A DNA stretch of 62,639 nucleotides from Acidobacteriota bacterium (GTDB lineage Bacteria; Acidobacteriota; Terriglobia; Acidiferrales; UBA7541), in contig PMES01000072.1 in assembly GCA_003154775.1 (NCBI GenBank), forward strand, positions 74,888 to 137,526, read 5' to 3'. Positions 55,049 to 62,639 of the stretch are shown one piece after another. Below the pieces are notes generated by a model. It searched no databases, had not been told where the DNA came from, and saw only the letters and a program-made list of their open reading frames with translations. The first letter of the stretch is position 1, and each line of letters begins with the position of its first letter. The translations under genes and the position numbers were made by a program.

Positions 55049-57178
55049 TTAGGCTTCTTCCTCGACGAGGGCTTCGCCGTGGGCCGCTTTGTGGGCGGCG
55101 ATGACTTTGTCCGCCAGTTCGCCGGGCACGTAATCGTAGTGAGAAAACTCCATGGAGTAGCTGGCGCGGCCCTGCGTCATGGAGGTGAGGTCCGTGGCAT
55201 AAGAAAGCATTTCCGCGAGCGGCACCATGGCTTTGACGACGACGTTATGGCCGCGTGCTTCGCTGCCTTCGATGCGGCCCCGGCGAGAGCTGAGGTCGCC
55301 CATCAGATCGCCGGAATACTGATCCGGCGCGTAGACCTCCACGTGCATGACAGGTTCGAGGAGAGAAGGCCGAGCCTGCTTCATGGCCTCCTTGAACGCA
55401 AGCGAGCCGGCGATTCTGAACGCCATGTCCGAGGAATCGACGTCGTGATACTTGCCGTCATAGAGGGTGGCGCGGAAATCGGTCACCGGGAAACCGGCGA
55501 GATAGCCGCGCGCGGCGGCTTCGCGGATGCCGCGTTCGACGGAGGGAATCCAGTTGTTCGGAATCGCGCCGCCGAAAACGTCGTCAACGAACTCAATGCC
55601 CTTGTTGCGTTCGGCGGGCTCGAACTTGACGCGGCACACACCGAACTGGCCGTGCCCGCCGGACTGTTTCTTGTGCTTGCCTTCGGCGTCTGCCTTGCCG
55701 CGGATGGTTTCACGATAGGGAACCTTTGGCGGCTTGAGCGTGAGATTGACGTTGTAGCGCTTCTGAAGCTTGGCCACAACAACCTCAACGTGCTGCTGGC
55801 CGTTTCCGGCGAGCAGGAATTCCTTGGTTTGCGGATCGCGGGAGAAACGCAGTGCCGCGTCTTCTTCCATCATTTTGTGAATGGCGACGCCGATTTTATC
55901 TTCATCGGCGCGGGATTTGGGTTCGACCGCGAAAGTGATGGAAGGCTCCGGCAACTGCGCGGGTTGATAGTAAATGGGAGCGCTTTTGTCGCCAACGGTA
56001 TCGCCGGTAATGGTTTCCTTCAGTTTGGCGATGGCGCCGATATCGCCCGAGTGAAGCTCCTGAATTTCCGTGAGCTGTTTCCCCTGAACCACCATGGTGT
56101 GCTGAAAACGTTCCGGAATATTGCGATTGAAATTGAGAAGCGTGGCGTCGTTTTTAAGGACACCGCTCTTGACCTTGAAATAGTTGATGCGGCCGGCGAA
56201 GGGATCGGCAAGAGTCTTGAAAACGAAGAGGGAAAGAGGCTGCGTGTCATCGTACTTGCGGTCGATGCGATCGCCCTTGCCGGCGGGTTCCTTGAAGCCG
56301 GCCTGCGCGTGCTCGTCCGGATGCGGGAACACATCGGCGAGAAAGGTAAGCAGGCTGGCATTGCCGATGTTCCGAGTGGAAGAGATCATCAGAACGGGAA
56401 CGATTTTTTCGGAGACAATGGCTTTGCGGACCGCGGGGATAAGGTCCTGAACGGGTATGGTGCCCTCGCGAAAGAATTCTTCCATCATTTCGTCGTCGCC
56501 TTCGGCAATCATTTCGACGAGCTTTTCGTGGGCTTCCTTGGCCTCATCCAGGAGCGCGTCGGGAATATTTTCGACGGTAGCCTTGCCATCGCCATCGGGC
56601 GTGTAGAGGTGGGCCTTCATGGCCACCAGATCGATAACGCCGCGAAAACCTTTTTCGGAGCCGATGGGCATCTGCAGAGCGACGACATTGCGGCCAAAGA
56701 GCTCCCCCAGGGATTCCATGCAACGCTCAAAACTGGAAAGCTCCCGGTCCATCCAGGTGAGGACAAAGGCGCGGGGGATGTCGTATTCGGCGCAATAATC
56801 CCAAACTTTTTCCGTGGTGACCTGTGCGCCGACGTGGGCGTCCACGGTGATGAGGGCCGCGTCAGCGGCGATGAGGGCCGCCTTGGTTTCGGTGATGAAA
56901 GTGGAATAGCCGGGGAGATCGATGAAGTTAAGCTTGACGGTATTGCCCGCGCAAAGAGTGCAGGCCCATTCGGCGTGGGCGAGGCCTGGTTGGATGGAGA
57001 TTTTACGGGCGATTTCTTCGTCGTCCCAGTCCGTGGTGGTGGTGCCCTCCGCAACTTTGCCAAAGCGCTGGGTCGCTCCGGCGGTAAAGAGTAACGACGA
57101 CACCAGTTGCGTCTTGCCGGTGCCGCCGTGGCCTACAATGCCAACGTTTCTGATGTCCTTAGTGGGATAAATTTTCAT
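55049..57178 (-). CDS. EF-G paralogue (FusA2-like GTPase) with atypical G4 motif
   Basis: The ATG at 57178, after GGAGGT, gives 709 residues with the full five-domain layout of elongation factor G. G1 is G16-H-G-G-T-G-K-T23 and G3 is D87-L-P-G90. At G4, where translational GTPases have N-K-x-D, it reads T141-W-M-D144, so two base-contact positions are replaced. Domain IV contains S-G-G-H-G-Q-F-G-V-C, and the C-terminus S-H-Y-D-Y-V-P is EF-G-like. Such second copies are common beside a standard fusA and may act in ribosome recycling or stress. There is no rpsL-rpsG-tuf context here, supporting a paralogue. Confidence 0.88.
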   Translation of the reverse strand: MKIYPTKDIRNVGIVGHGGTGKTQLVSSLLFTAGATQRFGKVAEGTTTTDWDDEEIARKISIQPGLAHAEWACTLCAGNTVKLNFIDLPGYSTFITETKAALIAADAALITVDAHVGAQVTTEKVWDYCAEYDIPRAFVLTWMDRELSSFERCMESLGELFGRNVVALQMPIGSEKGFRGVIDLVAMKAHLYTPDGDGKATVENIPDALLDEAKEAHEKLVEMIAEGDDEMMEEFFREGTIPVQDLIPAVRKAIVSEKIVPVLMISSTRNIGNASLLTFLADVFPHPDEHAQAGFKEPAGKGDRIDRKYDDTQPLSLFVFKTLADPFAGRINYFKVKSGVLKNDATLLNFNRNIPERFQHTMVVQGKQLTEIQELHSGDIGAIAKLKETITGDTVGDKSAPIYYQPAQLPEPSITFAVEPKSRADEDKIGVAIHKMMEEDAALRFSRDPQTKEFLLAGNGQQHVEVVVAKLQKRYNVNLTLKPPKVPYRETIRGKADAEGKHKKQSGGHGQFGVCRVKFEPAERNKGIEFVDDVFGGAIPNNWIPSVERGIREAAARGYLAGFPVTDFRATLYDGKYHDVDSSDMAFRIAGSLAFKEAMKQARPSLLEPVMHVEVYAPDQYSGDLMGDLSSRRGRIEGSEARGHNVVVKAMVPLAEMLSYATDLTSMTQGRASYSMEFSHYDYVPGELADKVIAAHKAAHGEALVEEEA

Positions 57179-57473
57179 GACAGACCTCCGCGTAGGTGTG
57201 GCCAACTGAGGTCACCGGGCGATGGTCCGCCGACAAAACAGCAGGCGCGGGCCTGCGCCTGGCGAAGTTGTTGGTTTGAAGGAGAGCGAGGCCCTGCCTG
57301 GGCCCCGGAAAGCGGGGCGAAGGAGAAACGCTAAATCCCTGGTCCGCTCTTCTTAACGAGGAAATGCTAGCACACGGAATTGGCAGGGGCAACGGAGAGG
57401 GGCACAGGCACAGAGTCCTGCCTGGAAGAGCACGCTGGGTCCGGACCCCCCCCTGTCACCACCTGCCTCACGA

Positions 57474-58847
57474 TTAAGGCAGAGAGTCGAAGAGCGCTTT
57501 CAAGGTCAGTTTGGAGGACTTGGGCACTTCGACGGTACGGGAGTAATCCGGGCGGTTGGGAGATTTAAACAGGAAGAGGTGCGGGCCAGCGGGGAGTTTC
57601 AAGATCGCGGGCGTATTGCCGACAAATTTGCCGTCGACGAAGACTTCGGCGGCATCGGGATCGGAGGTAATGGTGAGTTGGCCAAAACCCTCGGGCGAAG
57701 AAGTCGAGGTGGGAAACGAGACCGTGGATTCAGAAATCGCCGGGGCTCCGGAGGACGGCAAGATTGCAGAGTCCTGGGCATCGGAAGGGTGGCCCGACGA
57801 CTCGGCTGTGGTGGCAGGGGGAACGGAAAGAGCGGGATAGAAACGGTGAAGGACAGCGAGGAGGTCGGCGGAGCTGAGAGCAAAGCCGATTCCGGTGACA
57901 TTTTTCTTGATGAGTTTCTGGGTGTTGAGGCCGATGACTTCGCCGCGGGAATTGAGAAGCGGGCCGCCGGAATTGCCCGGGTTGATGGGAGCGTCGGTCT
58001 GGATCCAAGTGCCAGGTCCTGCGGAGGCGAACTTGCCGACAGCGCTGACGATGCCCTTGGTGACGCTGAACAGCATGGCGTCGCCGGGGCTGCCAATCGC
58101 GAGCACGGCATCTCCCTGGCGGATGGAGGAAAGATCGGCGAGGGGAAGAAGGGGAAAGACGAAGTTTGAAGAAGGTGGCGCGACTTTGACGAGCGCAATG
58201 TCGAGGTCGGCGTCGATATAGACGACTTTGGCCTGGAGCTGCACGCCGCTCGGGAGCAGTGCGAGAAGGGAAGCGCCGCCCCGGGCAACATGGGCGTTCG
58301 TGGCGACGATACCGGTGTCGGTAACGAAGAAGCCGGAGCCAAGGCTATCGAGAGATTTCAGACAGACAACAGCAGGCTTGGCGCGACGAACAGTTTCTTC
58401 CATGGATAGCTCTGGCCGTGGGGAGGCAGGTCTCGCGGAGTCTGGTGCAGCGACAGTGCCCGTGAAGGTGGAAGCAACGGGATCAAGATCAGCGTGAAAA
58501 TGGTCGGACTTGAACAACCAATATTGGCCGTGATTGTGGCCGTGGAGATCGATCCACTCCATGGGGCCATCGGTAAGCTGGATCTCGCGTGTAGCGTAAC
58601 CTGTCAGCGAGACGCGCGCGACAAGGGGATGTTCCAAGCGCTGGCCGATCGCGGTGTGGGTGCGATGGAAATAGCCACCCGGGAAGGATTTTTCGAATGG
58701 AGTGGTGCCAGCGAGGGCCCCGTCAAGTTCGACGCTGGCGCCAGGAGGAGTGCTGGTGATTTTGAGGGACTCGGCAGAAGAGGGGGCAACGAAGCAAAGA
58801 ATTAGAGAAACGATGACAGAGAGACGGTTAAGGGAGGGTTGGGTCAT
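57474..58847 (-). CDS. Exported HtrA-like serine protease flanked by PEGA domains
   Basis: A 457-residue protein with a signal peptide (1-25). N-terminal PEGA-like domain: L-K-I-T-S-T-P-P-G-A-S-V-E-L-D-G-A-L-A-G-T-T-P (28-50). The trypsin-like protease of HtrA type (about 150-335) has catalytic H186 (T-N-A-H-V), D216 (D-L-D-I-A-L) and S293 (N-P-G-N-S-G-G-P-L). There is no PDZ domain; instead a Ser/Pro-rich linker and a second PEGA domain (about 393-455, I-T-S-D-P-D-A-A-E-V-F-V-D-G-K-F-V-G-N-T-P). It probably does envelope proteolysis or quality control near the cell wall or surface. A TATACT at 58865-58870 (minus strand) is a weak -10 candidate. Confidence 0.9.
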   Translation of the reverse strand: MTQPSLNRLSVIVSLILCFVAPSSAESLKITSTPPGASVELDGALAGTTPFEKSFPGGYFHRTHTAIGQRLEHPLVARVSLTGYATREIQLTDGPMEWIDLHGHNHGQYWLFKSDHFHADLDPVASTFTGTVAAPDSARPASPRPELSMEETVRRAKPAVVCLKSLDSLGSGFFVTDTGIVATNAHVARGGASLLALLPSGVQLQAKVVYIDADLDIALVKVAPPSSNFVFPLLPLADLSSIRQGDAVLAIGSPGDAMLFSVTKGIVSAVGKFASAGPGTWIQTDAPINPGNSGGPLLNSRGEVIGLNTQKLIKKNVTGIGFALSSADLLAVLHRFYPALSVPPATTAESSGHPSDAQDSAILPSSGAPAISESTVSFPTSTSSPEGFGQLTITSDPDAAEVFVDGKFVGNTPAILKLPAGPHLFLFKSPNRPDYSRTVEVPKSSKLTLKALFDSLP

Positions 58848-58880
58848 GGGGGCTCCCTGGCAGGAGTATATCAGAATATA

Positions 58881-59049
58881 AGACTAAAAGAAGTAATATA
58901 GAGATCAAAATATTAGTCTAAAATCCGAAGTTGCGGAGGGATTCCTCCACTCCGGGCCGGCCAAAGCGCCGTCCCTCCGGTCGGAATGACAAATCTGGGG
59001 CAGTGCACGATGTGGGGAAATTCATTTTCGGCGAAGTTGGCTTCTCCCG
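58881..59049. repeat. Interspersed repeat, copy B, with an AT-rich inverted repeat at its edge
   Basis: Positions 58921-59049 repeat, in the same order, the segments of copy A at 22422-22592: GAAGTTGCGGAGGGATTCC, CTCCGGGCCGGC, AAAGCGCCGTCCCTCCGGTC, GGAATGACAAATCTGGGG, CGATGTGGGGAAATTCA. Copy B lacks the extra hairpin and the insert. Just before it, AGACTAA (58881-58887) and TTAGTCT (58913-58919) form an AT-rich inverted repeat. The remainder of 58848-59165 is non-coding. Confidence 0.72.
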
Positions 59050-59165
59050 CGACAATCGTTTGAAACAAAACAAGATGCGCTCGCCTGCAATTGGTCAACT
59101 TTGGGTTTCAGGATAAGGAGCGCAGAGTGCACAGGTGCATTGTCGTAACGGCTTGAATGGGTTAT

Positions 59166-59354
59166 TCAGGCGGACGGGGTCTTCTGGTAGCCGGAACACG
59201 TAAGGACGGGGAGGTGCGGGTATTTCGGGAAACGCGGATCGGTTTGAGAGAGGTGGCACAGTAGGAACTGCGAGCCCTTGGCGGACTCGACGCGACGCGC
59301 GTGAAGGCAGTTGGCGCACAGACCGAGAGAGTTCGCGCCAGTCGAGGAGGGCAT
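59166..59354 (-). CDS. Small four-cysteine protein, unknown function
   Basis: The product is 62 residues from ATG 59354. Cysteines are at C13-x2-C16 (L-C-A-N-C-L-H-A-R), C33 (F-L-L-C-H-L-S) and C53 (V-L-T-C-S-G-Y), a pattern that suggests a small zinc-ribbon-like fold. The stretch D-P-R-F-P-K-Y-P-x-L-P-V-L matches my memory of short acidobacterial proteins with C-x2-C-x-H...F-P-K-Y-P...C-x-G-Y. A longer frame continues upstream but overlaps the neighbouring gene and is low-complexity. The ribosome binding site is weak. Confidence 0.62.
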   Translation of the reverse strand: MPSSTGANSLGLCANCLHARRVESAKGSQFLLCHLSQTDPRFPKYPHLPVLTCSGYQKTPSA

Positions 59355-59415
59355 AGAGATAAAGATAACCCAGGGTGAGGCCGCGCAGGGAGTCGGGCGG
59401 CAGATGCAGGAGAGT

Positions 59416-60198
59416 TCAGTTGGGTTTGGGGGAACCGGCGGCAGGAGGTTCTGCCGGGGGCGCTGGCGGAGTGGGCGGGTTTGGCTTGCCGAAACGGGCT
59501 TCGTCGATGGGGACATTCAACTCGATTTTTTCGGCGGTGATCTTTTGGGTGCCTTCGGCGCCTAGCTCCTCGGATTCGATCAAGAATGGATATTTTAGGC
59601 CGTTGACTTCGCGGAAGTCCCGGAAGAAAGAGACCCAAGGAACTTCTTTGGCACCAACTTTGCGATTGCCCTGCCACTTGAGAAGGAGATGCGTGGAGGC
59701 GTCGAAAAAGAAATAGCTGACATCGCCATCGCGGTTGGTGAGCTTGAGTTTGTAGGCGGGCTTCTCTTCGACGTCCTCTTTGCCGGCTAGTTCGATTTGA
59801 TTGCCCTTGGATTTGTAATCCACGAAGGGGCCGTCAAAATCGGCTTCCTCGAAAATGTTGCGCAGATCGGCTTCAGTGAGGGCCTGGACGGAAGGGTTGG
59901 ACGTGAAAGGATTGTAGGTCCAACCTGCGGACTTGCCGTCGTAGGTGCGGATGATGACCTGGCCGTTGAGATTGAATTCCATGTGCATTTTGAGGGTGCG
60001 GGCGCGCTCGACGACAAAGGGGCCTTCCGCTCCAGGGCCGAAGGAGATGGTGCCGGTGACGCGTTCGGATTGCACGGCTTTGATCTTGTCCAGGCCACCG
60101 CGGGCGGCGAAGTACTTGGCGAGGATGTCGTCGGCGGATTGTGCCGCCGCGGGAAGAGCAAAAAGAACAGAGAGCAGGAGAAACGCGAGTTTACGCAT
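59416..60198 (-). CDS. Periplasmic outer-membrane lipoprotein-sorting-like (LolA-fold) protein
   Basis: The ATG at 60198 gives 260 residues with a signal peptide (1-19, A-L-P-A-A-A-Q). The mature domain starts A-D-D-I-L-A-K-Y-F-A-A-R-G-G-L-D-K-I-K, the usual opening of this acidobacterial LolA/LppX-like family. It proceeds as a half-barrel of beta strands (I-R-T-Y-D-G-K-S-A-G-W, Y-K-L-K-L-T-N-R-D-G, Y-F-F-F-D-A-S-T-H-L). The C-terminus is a Pro/Ala-rich tail of about 25 residues. Likely it holds a lipid or hydrophobic ligand in the periplasm. The longer frame to 60408 is rejected because the signal peptide would be buried. Confidence 0.8.
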   Translation of the reverse strand: MRKLAFLLLSVLFALPAAAQSADDILAKYFAARGGLDKIKAVQSERVTGTISFGPGAEGPFVVERARTLKMHMEFNLNGQVIIRTYDGKSAGWTYNPFTSNPSVQALTEADLRNIFEEADFDGPFVDYKSKGNQIELAGKEDVEEKPAYKLKLTNRDGDVSYFFFDASTHLLLKWQGNRKVGAKEVPWVSFFRDFREVNGLKYPFLIESEELGAEGTQKITAEKIELNVPIDEARFGKPNPPTPPAPPAEPPAAGSPKPN

Positions 60199-60553
60199 GG
60201 TGGATTCCGTCTGTGCGGCGTGGCGGGGACGCGGCATCGCAAGAATGTTAGATGCAGAATCTGCAAGGGTCAATACGCAGCGCCGGGTGGGTGATGCTCT
60301 AAATGTGTGTTGCTGGTGGTGGTCTGGGGTAGAGGGGAGGCCATATTTTGGAAGGATCGGTACAGTGCCGTCCAAGAGGCTTCTTGCGAGACTCAGAAAA
60401 CGTAGCATTGCAACCGCTCAGGTAGGTCATGTGGCTTCTCCTCTTGTTTTTGTGCGGGAGAAGCCCGAAAATAAAAGTCTCGGGTTCAGGCTCGGACTAG
60501 CTCCGCGCTTGGATTCAGCCCCGCTTCTAGTTAGCGCTAGAGGCGGGGCACAT
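60199..60553. other. Intergenic stretch, nothing recognised
   Basis: No coding frame or structure could be supported here. It lies upstream of the LolA-like gene and downstream of the winged-helix-like gene, both on the minus strand. Confidence 0.4.
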
Positions 60554-60997
60554 TCATTTCATATCCGAAAGTTTTCCAAATTTACGTCGCCATCCGTACG
60601 TAAGGCCATCGTCACTTGTCGTAATCTCTTCGTTTTCCAACATTCTCTTCAATGTGGAATGGATACTCGCCATCACGTTCTTGTGGCCGCTAAGGTTCTG
60701 TCCGGCAGCTTTCAATTGCTCCTTGATTTCAACGGGAGTGAGTTTCTGGGGGTAGGCAGCGCGAAGAATTTCCCTGATACCGTCCGTAATTCCGATTGTC
60801 CTCAGTTCTCCCAGAACGCTGTCCCAAAAACTCCTCGGCTCGTTCGATTCCTTTGCGAGAGGCGCGAGCGATATGATGGCCTGCTTCAACTGAGCGATTT
60901 TCTGTTCAGTATCCTCTTGAAGTTCAAGCAAGCTATCAAGCTCCTTTCGCATCGTTTCGAGCATCTGTTTGTATTCTTGTTTAGTCACAGCATCCAC
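60554..60997 (-). CDS. Small coiled-coil plus helix-turn-helix-like protein
   Basis: The product is 147 residues from GTG 60997; a GTG at 60988 would shorten it by three. Residues about 5-48 form an amphipathic coiled coil (E-Y-K-Q-M-L-E-T-M-R-K-E-L...L-Q-E-D-T-E-Q-K-I-A-Q-L-K). Residues about 70-140 look like a winged helix: I-R-E-I-L-R-A-A, L-T-P-V-E-I-K-E-Q-L, V-M-A-S-I-H-S-T-L-K-R-M-L-E-N-E-E-I, D-D-G-L-T-Y-G-W. This suggests a DNA-binding regulator that dimerises by its N-terminus. It is divergent from another small gene with a shared inverted repeat between them. Confidence 0.7.
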   Translation of the reverse strand: MDAVTKQEYKQMLETMRKELDSLLELQEDTEQKIAQLKQAIISLAPLAKESNEPRSFWDSVLGELRTIGITDGIREILRAAYPQKLTPVEIKEQLKAAGQNLSGHKNVMASIHSTLKRMLENEEITTSDDGLTYGWRRKFGKLSDMK

Positions 60998-61030
60998 TCA
61001 ACTAAGGAGAACTATACTCCTGTGACTAAA
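60980..61030. promoter_or_regulatory. Divergent promoter region with an 11-bp inverted repeat
   Basis: Arms TTTAGTCACAG (60980-60990) and CTGTGACTAAA (61020-61030) are perfect and 29 bases apart. Each arm covers the first codons of one divergent gene (GTG ACT AAA on both strands). Between them is TATACT on the plus strand (61013-61018) and TATAGT on the minus strand (61011-61016), overlapping -10-like hexamers that would give very short or no leaders in both directions. Confidence 0.55.
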
Positions 61031-61033
61031 GTA

Positions 61034-61219
61034 ATGTCAACTAAAAAAGCTAATCGTTGCACTAATTCCTCCGACAAGGTACCGGTACTATCTCCTAATT
61101 GGGAATTGGCAATTGCGGACGCAGCGGAACAGATTGCTCAACTGCGAAGGTCAATCGAAATGTTCAAACACAACCTGAAGGTCGGGGTTCCGTTTCTGAC
61201 ATCAGCAACACGGAATTAG
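61034..61219 (+). CDS. Small protein of unknown function, divergent partner
   Basis: The product is 61 residues from ATG 61034; GTG 61022 would add four. A polar N-terminus is followed by L-S-P-N-W-E-L-A-I-A-D-A-A-E-Q-I-A-Q-L-R-R-S-I, an amphipathic helix. I recall short proteins with an S-P-x-W-x-x-A-I-x-x-A-x-x-x-I-x-x-L pattern in varied bacteria, sometimes beside regulators. It is divergent from the winged-helix-like gene, so joint regulation is likely. A toxin/antitoxin-like or regulator/partner arrangement is possible but unproven. From 61220 to 61332 I see nothing. Confidence 0.5.
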   Translation: MSTKKANRCTNSSDKVPVLSPNWELAIADAAEQIAQLRRSIEMFKHNLKVGVPFLTSATRN

Positions 61220-61332
61220 AGCAGTACCCGCCACTTGTTCATGTCACATTGCATGCGTTTTGGCCTTTCCGCAGGCTGTGAAGGCATGGTACGGATTAGC
61301 GGGCACTCTTCACACGCAGTGACCGCGCTCGA

Positions 61333-62229
61333 TTAGACAGCGGTGACAAAGGTGGAGTCCGGGGCAACGTAGCCATAGGCCATGCGCGGGGTGCTGAAGG
61401 CGAAACCGGGGTTGCCGCGCATGTCGAGGAGAATCAGGCCGCCGGTGCCCTTGCCACGTTTGGCGAGGAGTTGGACGGCGGCTTGTGCAGCACGATGTGG
61501 ACTCGAAGCGGCGGGACGCAAAAAGTCGGTGGCCGTTTTGGCAAGAACTATTTTCATGATGGCTTCGCCGTAGCCGGTGGAGGAGACGCCGCCGGTTTCG
61601 GCGTCGGCATAGCAACCGCAGCCAATGAGCGGCGAATCGCCGACGCGGCCGGGGAGTTTGCAGCAGGTACCGCCGGTGGAAGTGGCGGCAAAGAGGCGGC
61701 CGTGTACATCCAGCGCGACAGCCCCAACGGTGCCTTGCTCGTGGCCCCGGTGATGGCTGGCGGCGTGGGAATCTTTGCTGCAACGAAGCCAAGCTTCGCG
61801 CTCAGCGGGAGAGATGAGGTCTGGCGGATCGCAAAGGGTGATGCCGTGTTGCGCAGCAAAGCGCTCGGTGCCTTCGGAGATCAGCATCATGTGCGGGCAT
61901 TTTTCGAGAACGGCGCGGGCCAGGCGGATGGGATTCTTGACGCGGTGCAAACCAGCGACGGAACCGGCGCGAAGAGTGGCCGCGTCCATCACGATCGCAT
62001 CGCATTCGACTTGACCGTCGAGATTGAGATGCGAGCCATAGCCGGCGTCGAAGACGGGATCGTCTTCAAGAACGATGATGGTGGCTTCAATGGCGTCGAG
62101 GGCGTGGCCGCCTCGGGAGAGGACGTCCCAGCCGACCTCCAAGGCGCGGCGGCACCCAGCCTTGCAGGCTTCGACGGCGTCATCGGGAATGTCCCAGGCG
62201 CCACCGTGGACGATGAGAGATGGAAGCAT
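61333..62229 (-). CDS. Isoaspartyl peptidase/L-asparaginase (plant-type Ntn hydrolase)
   Basis: The ATG at 62229 gives 298 residues, beginning L-P-S-L-I-V-H-G-G-A-W. This threonine-type N-terminal nucleophile hydrolase is made as an inactive precursor that cuts itself before T167 (E-Q-G-T-V-G-A-V-A-L-D), splitting into alpha and beta chains. The substrate-binding loops G-R-V-G-D-S-P-L-I-G-C-G-x-Y-A and S-S-T-G-Y-G-E are present. It removes isoaspartyl residues from damaged peptides or hydrolyses asparagine. No signal peptide is seen, so it is cytoplasmic. It is downstream of the rRNA operon terminator on the same strand. Confidence 0.93.
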   Translation of the reverse strand: MLPSLIVHGGAWDIPDDAVEACKAGCRRALEVGWDVLSRGGHALDAIEATIIVLEDDPVFDAGYGSHLNLDGQVECDAIVMDAATLRAGSVAGLHRVKNPIRLARAVLEKCPHMMLISEGTERFAAQHGITLCDPPDLISPAEREAWLRCSKDSHAASHHRGHEQGTVGAVALDVHGRLFAATSTGGTCCKLPGRVGDSPLIGCGCYADAETGGVSSTGYGEAIMKIVLAKTATDFLRPAASSPHRAAQAAVQLLAKRGKGTGGLILLDMRGNPGFAFSTPRMAYGYVAPDSTFVTAV

Positions 62230-62290
62230 GAACAGTGAGGATTGCAGAGGCGAGAAAATTTGTCTAGCTGGGGAGAGCTGCGGCACACAG

Positions 62291-62322
62291 AAAAAAGGGC
62301 CCTGATCTGGAAATCAGGGCCC
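62291..62322 (-). terminator. Intrinsic terminator of the rRNA operon
   Basis: Perfect 10-bp stem GGGCCCTGAT (62297-62306) / ATCAGGGCCC (62313-62322), 6-base loop. On the minus strand it is followed by six T. It lies 11 bases beyond the 3' end of 5S. Confidence 0.93.
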
Positions 62323-62333
62323 CTCTAAAATAA

Positions 62334-62450
<117 letters not shown>

Positions 62451-62611
62451 AAATCGATAAATTCGATCCGCAAAAAGCGGAAGAATCCCGACAACAGAGG
62501 CTGGCGATTACAAGTTCGACCCGCAGTCGAACGCACTGTGTATCACAAGGCTTGCTTGTGAAGCCTACCCCGCGTTGTTGTAGAAAACCAACGACGGCTT
62601 GGGTAAGTTTT

Positions 62612-62639
62612 ATGATTAAGCCGAACGGGCGATTAGTAC
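62612..62639 (-). rRNA. rrl: 23S ribosomal RNA, 3' end only
   Basis: The minus strand begins GTACTAATCGCCCGTTCGGC then TTAA, which is the conserved last segment of 23S rRNA (GGTACTAAT...GGCTTAA). The gene continues past the window edge. The 161-base spacer to 5S holds no tRNA that I can see. Confidence 0.9.

Noticed and set aside
54983-57094. 703-codon open frame on the plus strand
   Set aside because: Exactly antisense to the EF-G paralogue, whose motifs and ribosome binding site are clear. Its translation has no family character and it is a by-product of GC-rich codons.
59945-60990. Long plus-strand frame leading into the 61-residue protein
   Set aside because: It runs antisense to two minus-strand genes. 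Only the last part from 61034 resembles a protein.

Overview
This 62.6 kb window is moderately GC-rich bacterial chromosome. It most likely comes from an Acidobacteriota (Terriglobia-like) genome. This is an inference from content: two very large outer-membrane receptors that begin with a carboxypeptidase-regulatory-like domain, a complete Alternative Complex III plus caa3-type oxidase operon, and small four-cysteine proteins of a kind I associate with acidobacterial genomes. No phage, transposase or CRISPR array is visible. The only accessory-looking DNA is gene debris, two copies of an interspersed repeat, a run of hairpins and one toxin-antitoxin pair.

Layout. Positions 1-3.3 kb hold a small Cys-rich gene, a multiply broken Tat-exported FAD oxidoreductase and two secreted proteins. 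Positions 3.3-11.7 kb are a minus-strand surface-polysaccharide cluster: three GT4 glycosyltransferases, an O-antigen ligase/polymerase-like membrane protein, two methyltransferases and an acyltransferase. Positions 12.0-14.2 kb carry yebC, ruvC and a secreted protein on the plus strand. Positions 14.6-22.3 kb carry the two OAR-like receptors, each followed by an intrinsic terminator. Positions 22.4-22.9 kb are repeat and hairpin DNA. Positions 22.9-29.0 kb (minus) hold mtnA, a CPBP-family membrane protease, a deoxyhypusine-synthase-like protein and uvrA, followed by a PIN/AbrB pair with a clear promoter.

The centrepiece is the minus-strand operon at 43.0-30.3 kb, with 12 closely packed genes: actA-B-C-D-E-F, a small membrane protein, a SCO copper chaperone, coxB (with fused cytochrome c), coxA, coxC and coxD. 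It encodes a quinol-oxidising Alternative Complex III that would pass electrons directly to a caa3 oxidase of the A2 (YSHP) type. A tRNA-Asn, a rhodanese, a cytochrome c and a lipoprotein serine protease follow.

Positions 46.8-62.6 kb hold polA, the threonine-catabolic pair tdh-kbl, a membrane protein with a degenerate GGDEF domain, a gamma-synthase/gamma-lyase-family PLP enzyme, an isoprenylcysteine-methyltransferase-like protein, an EF-G paralogue with an altered G4 motif, a PEGA-HtrA-PEGA protease, another four-Cys mini-protein, a divergent pair of small genes sharing an inverted repeat, and an isoaspartyl peptidase. The window ends in the 5S and the 3' tip of 23S of a minus-strand rRNA operon. 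I see no obviously new multi-gene system. The best leads are the divergent small-gene pair around 61.0 kb, the EF-G paralogue, the deoxyhypusine-synthase-like/CPBP pair, the interspersed repeat and the four-Cys mini-proteins.
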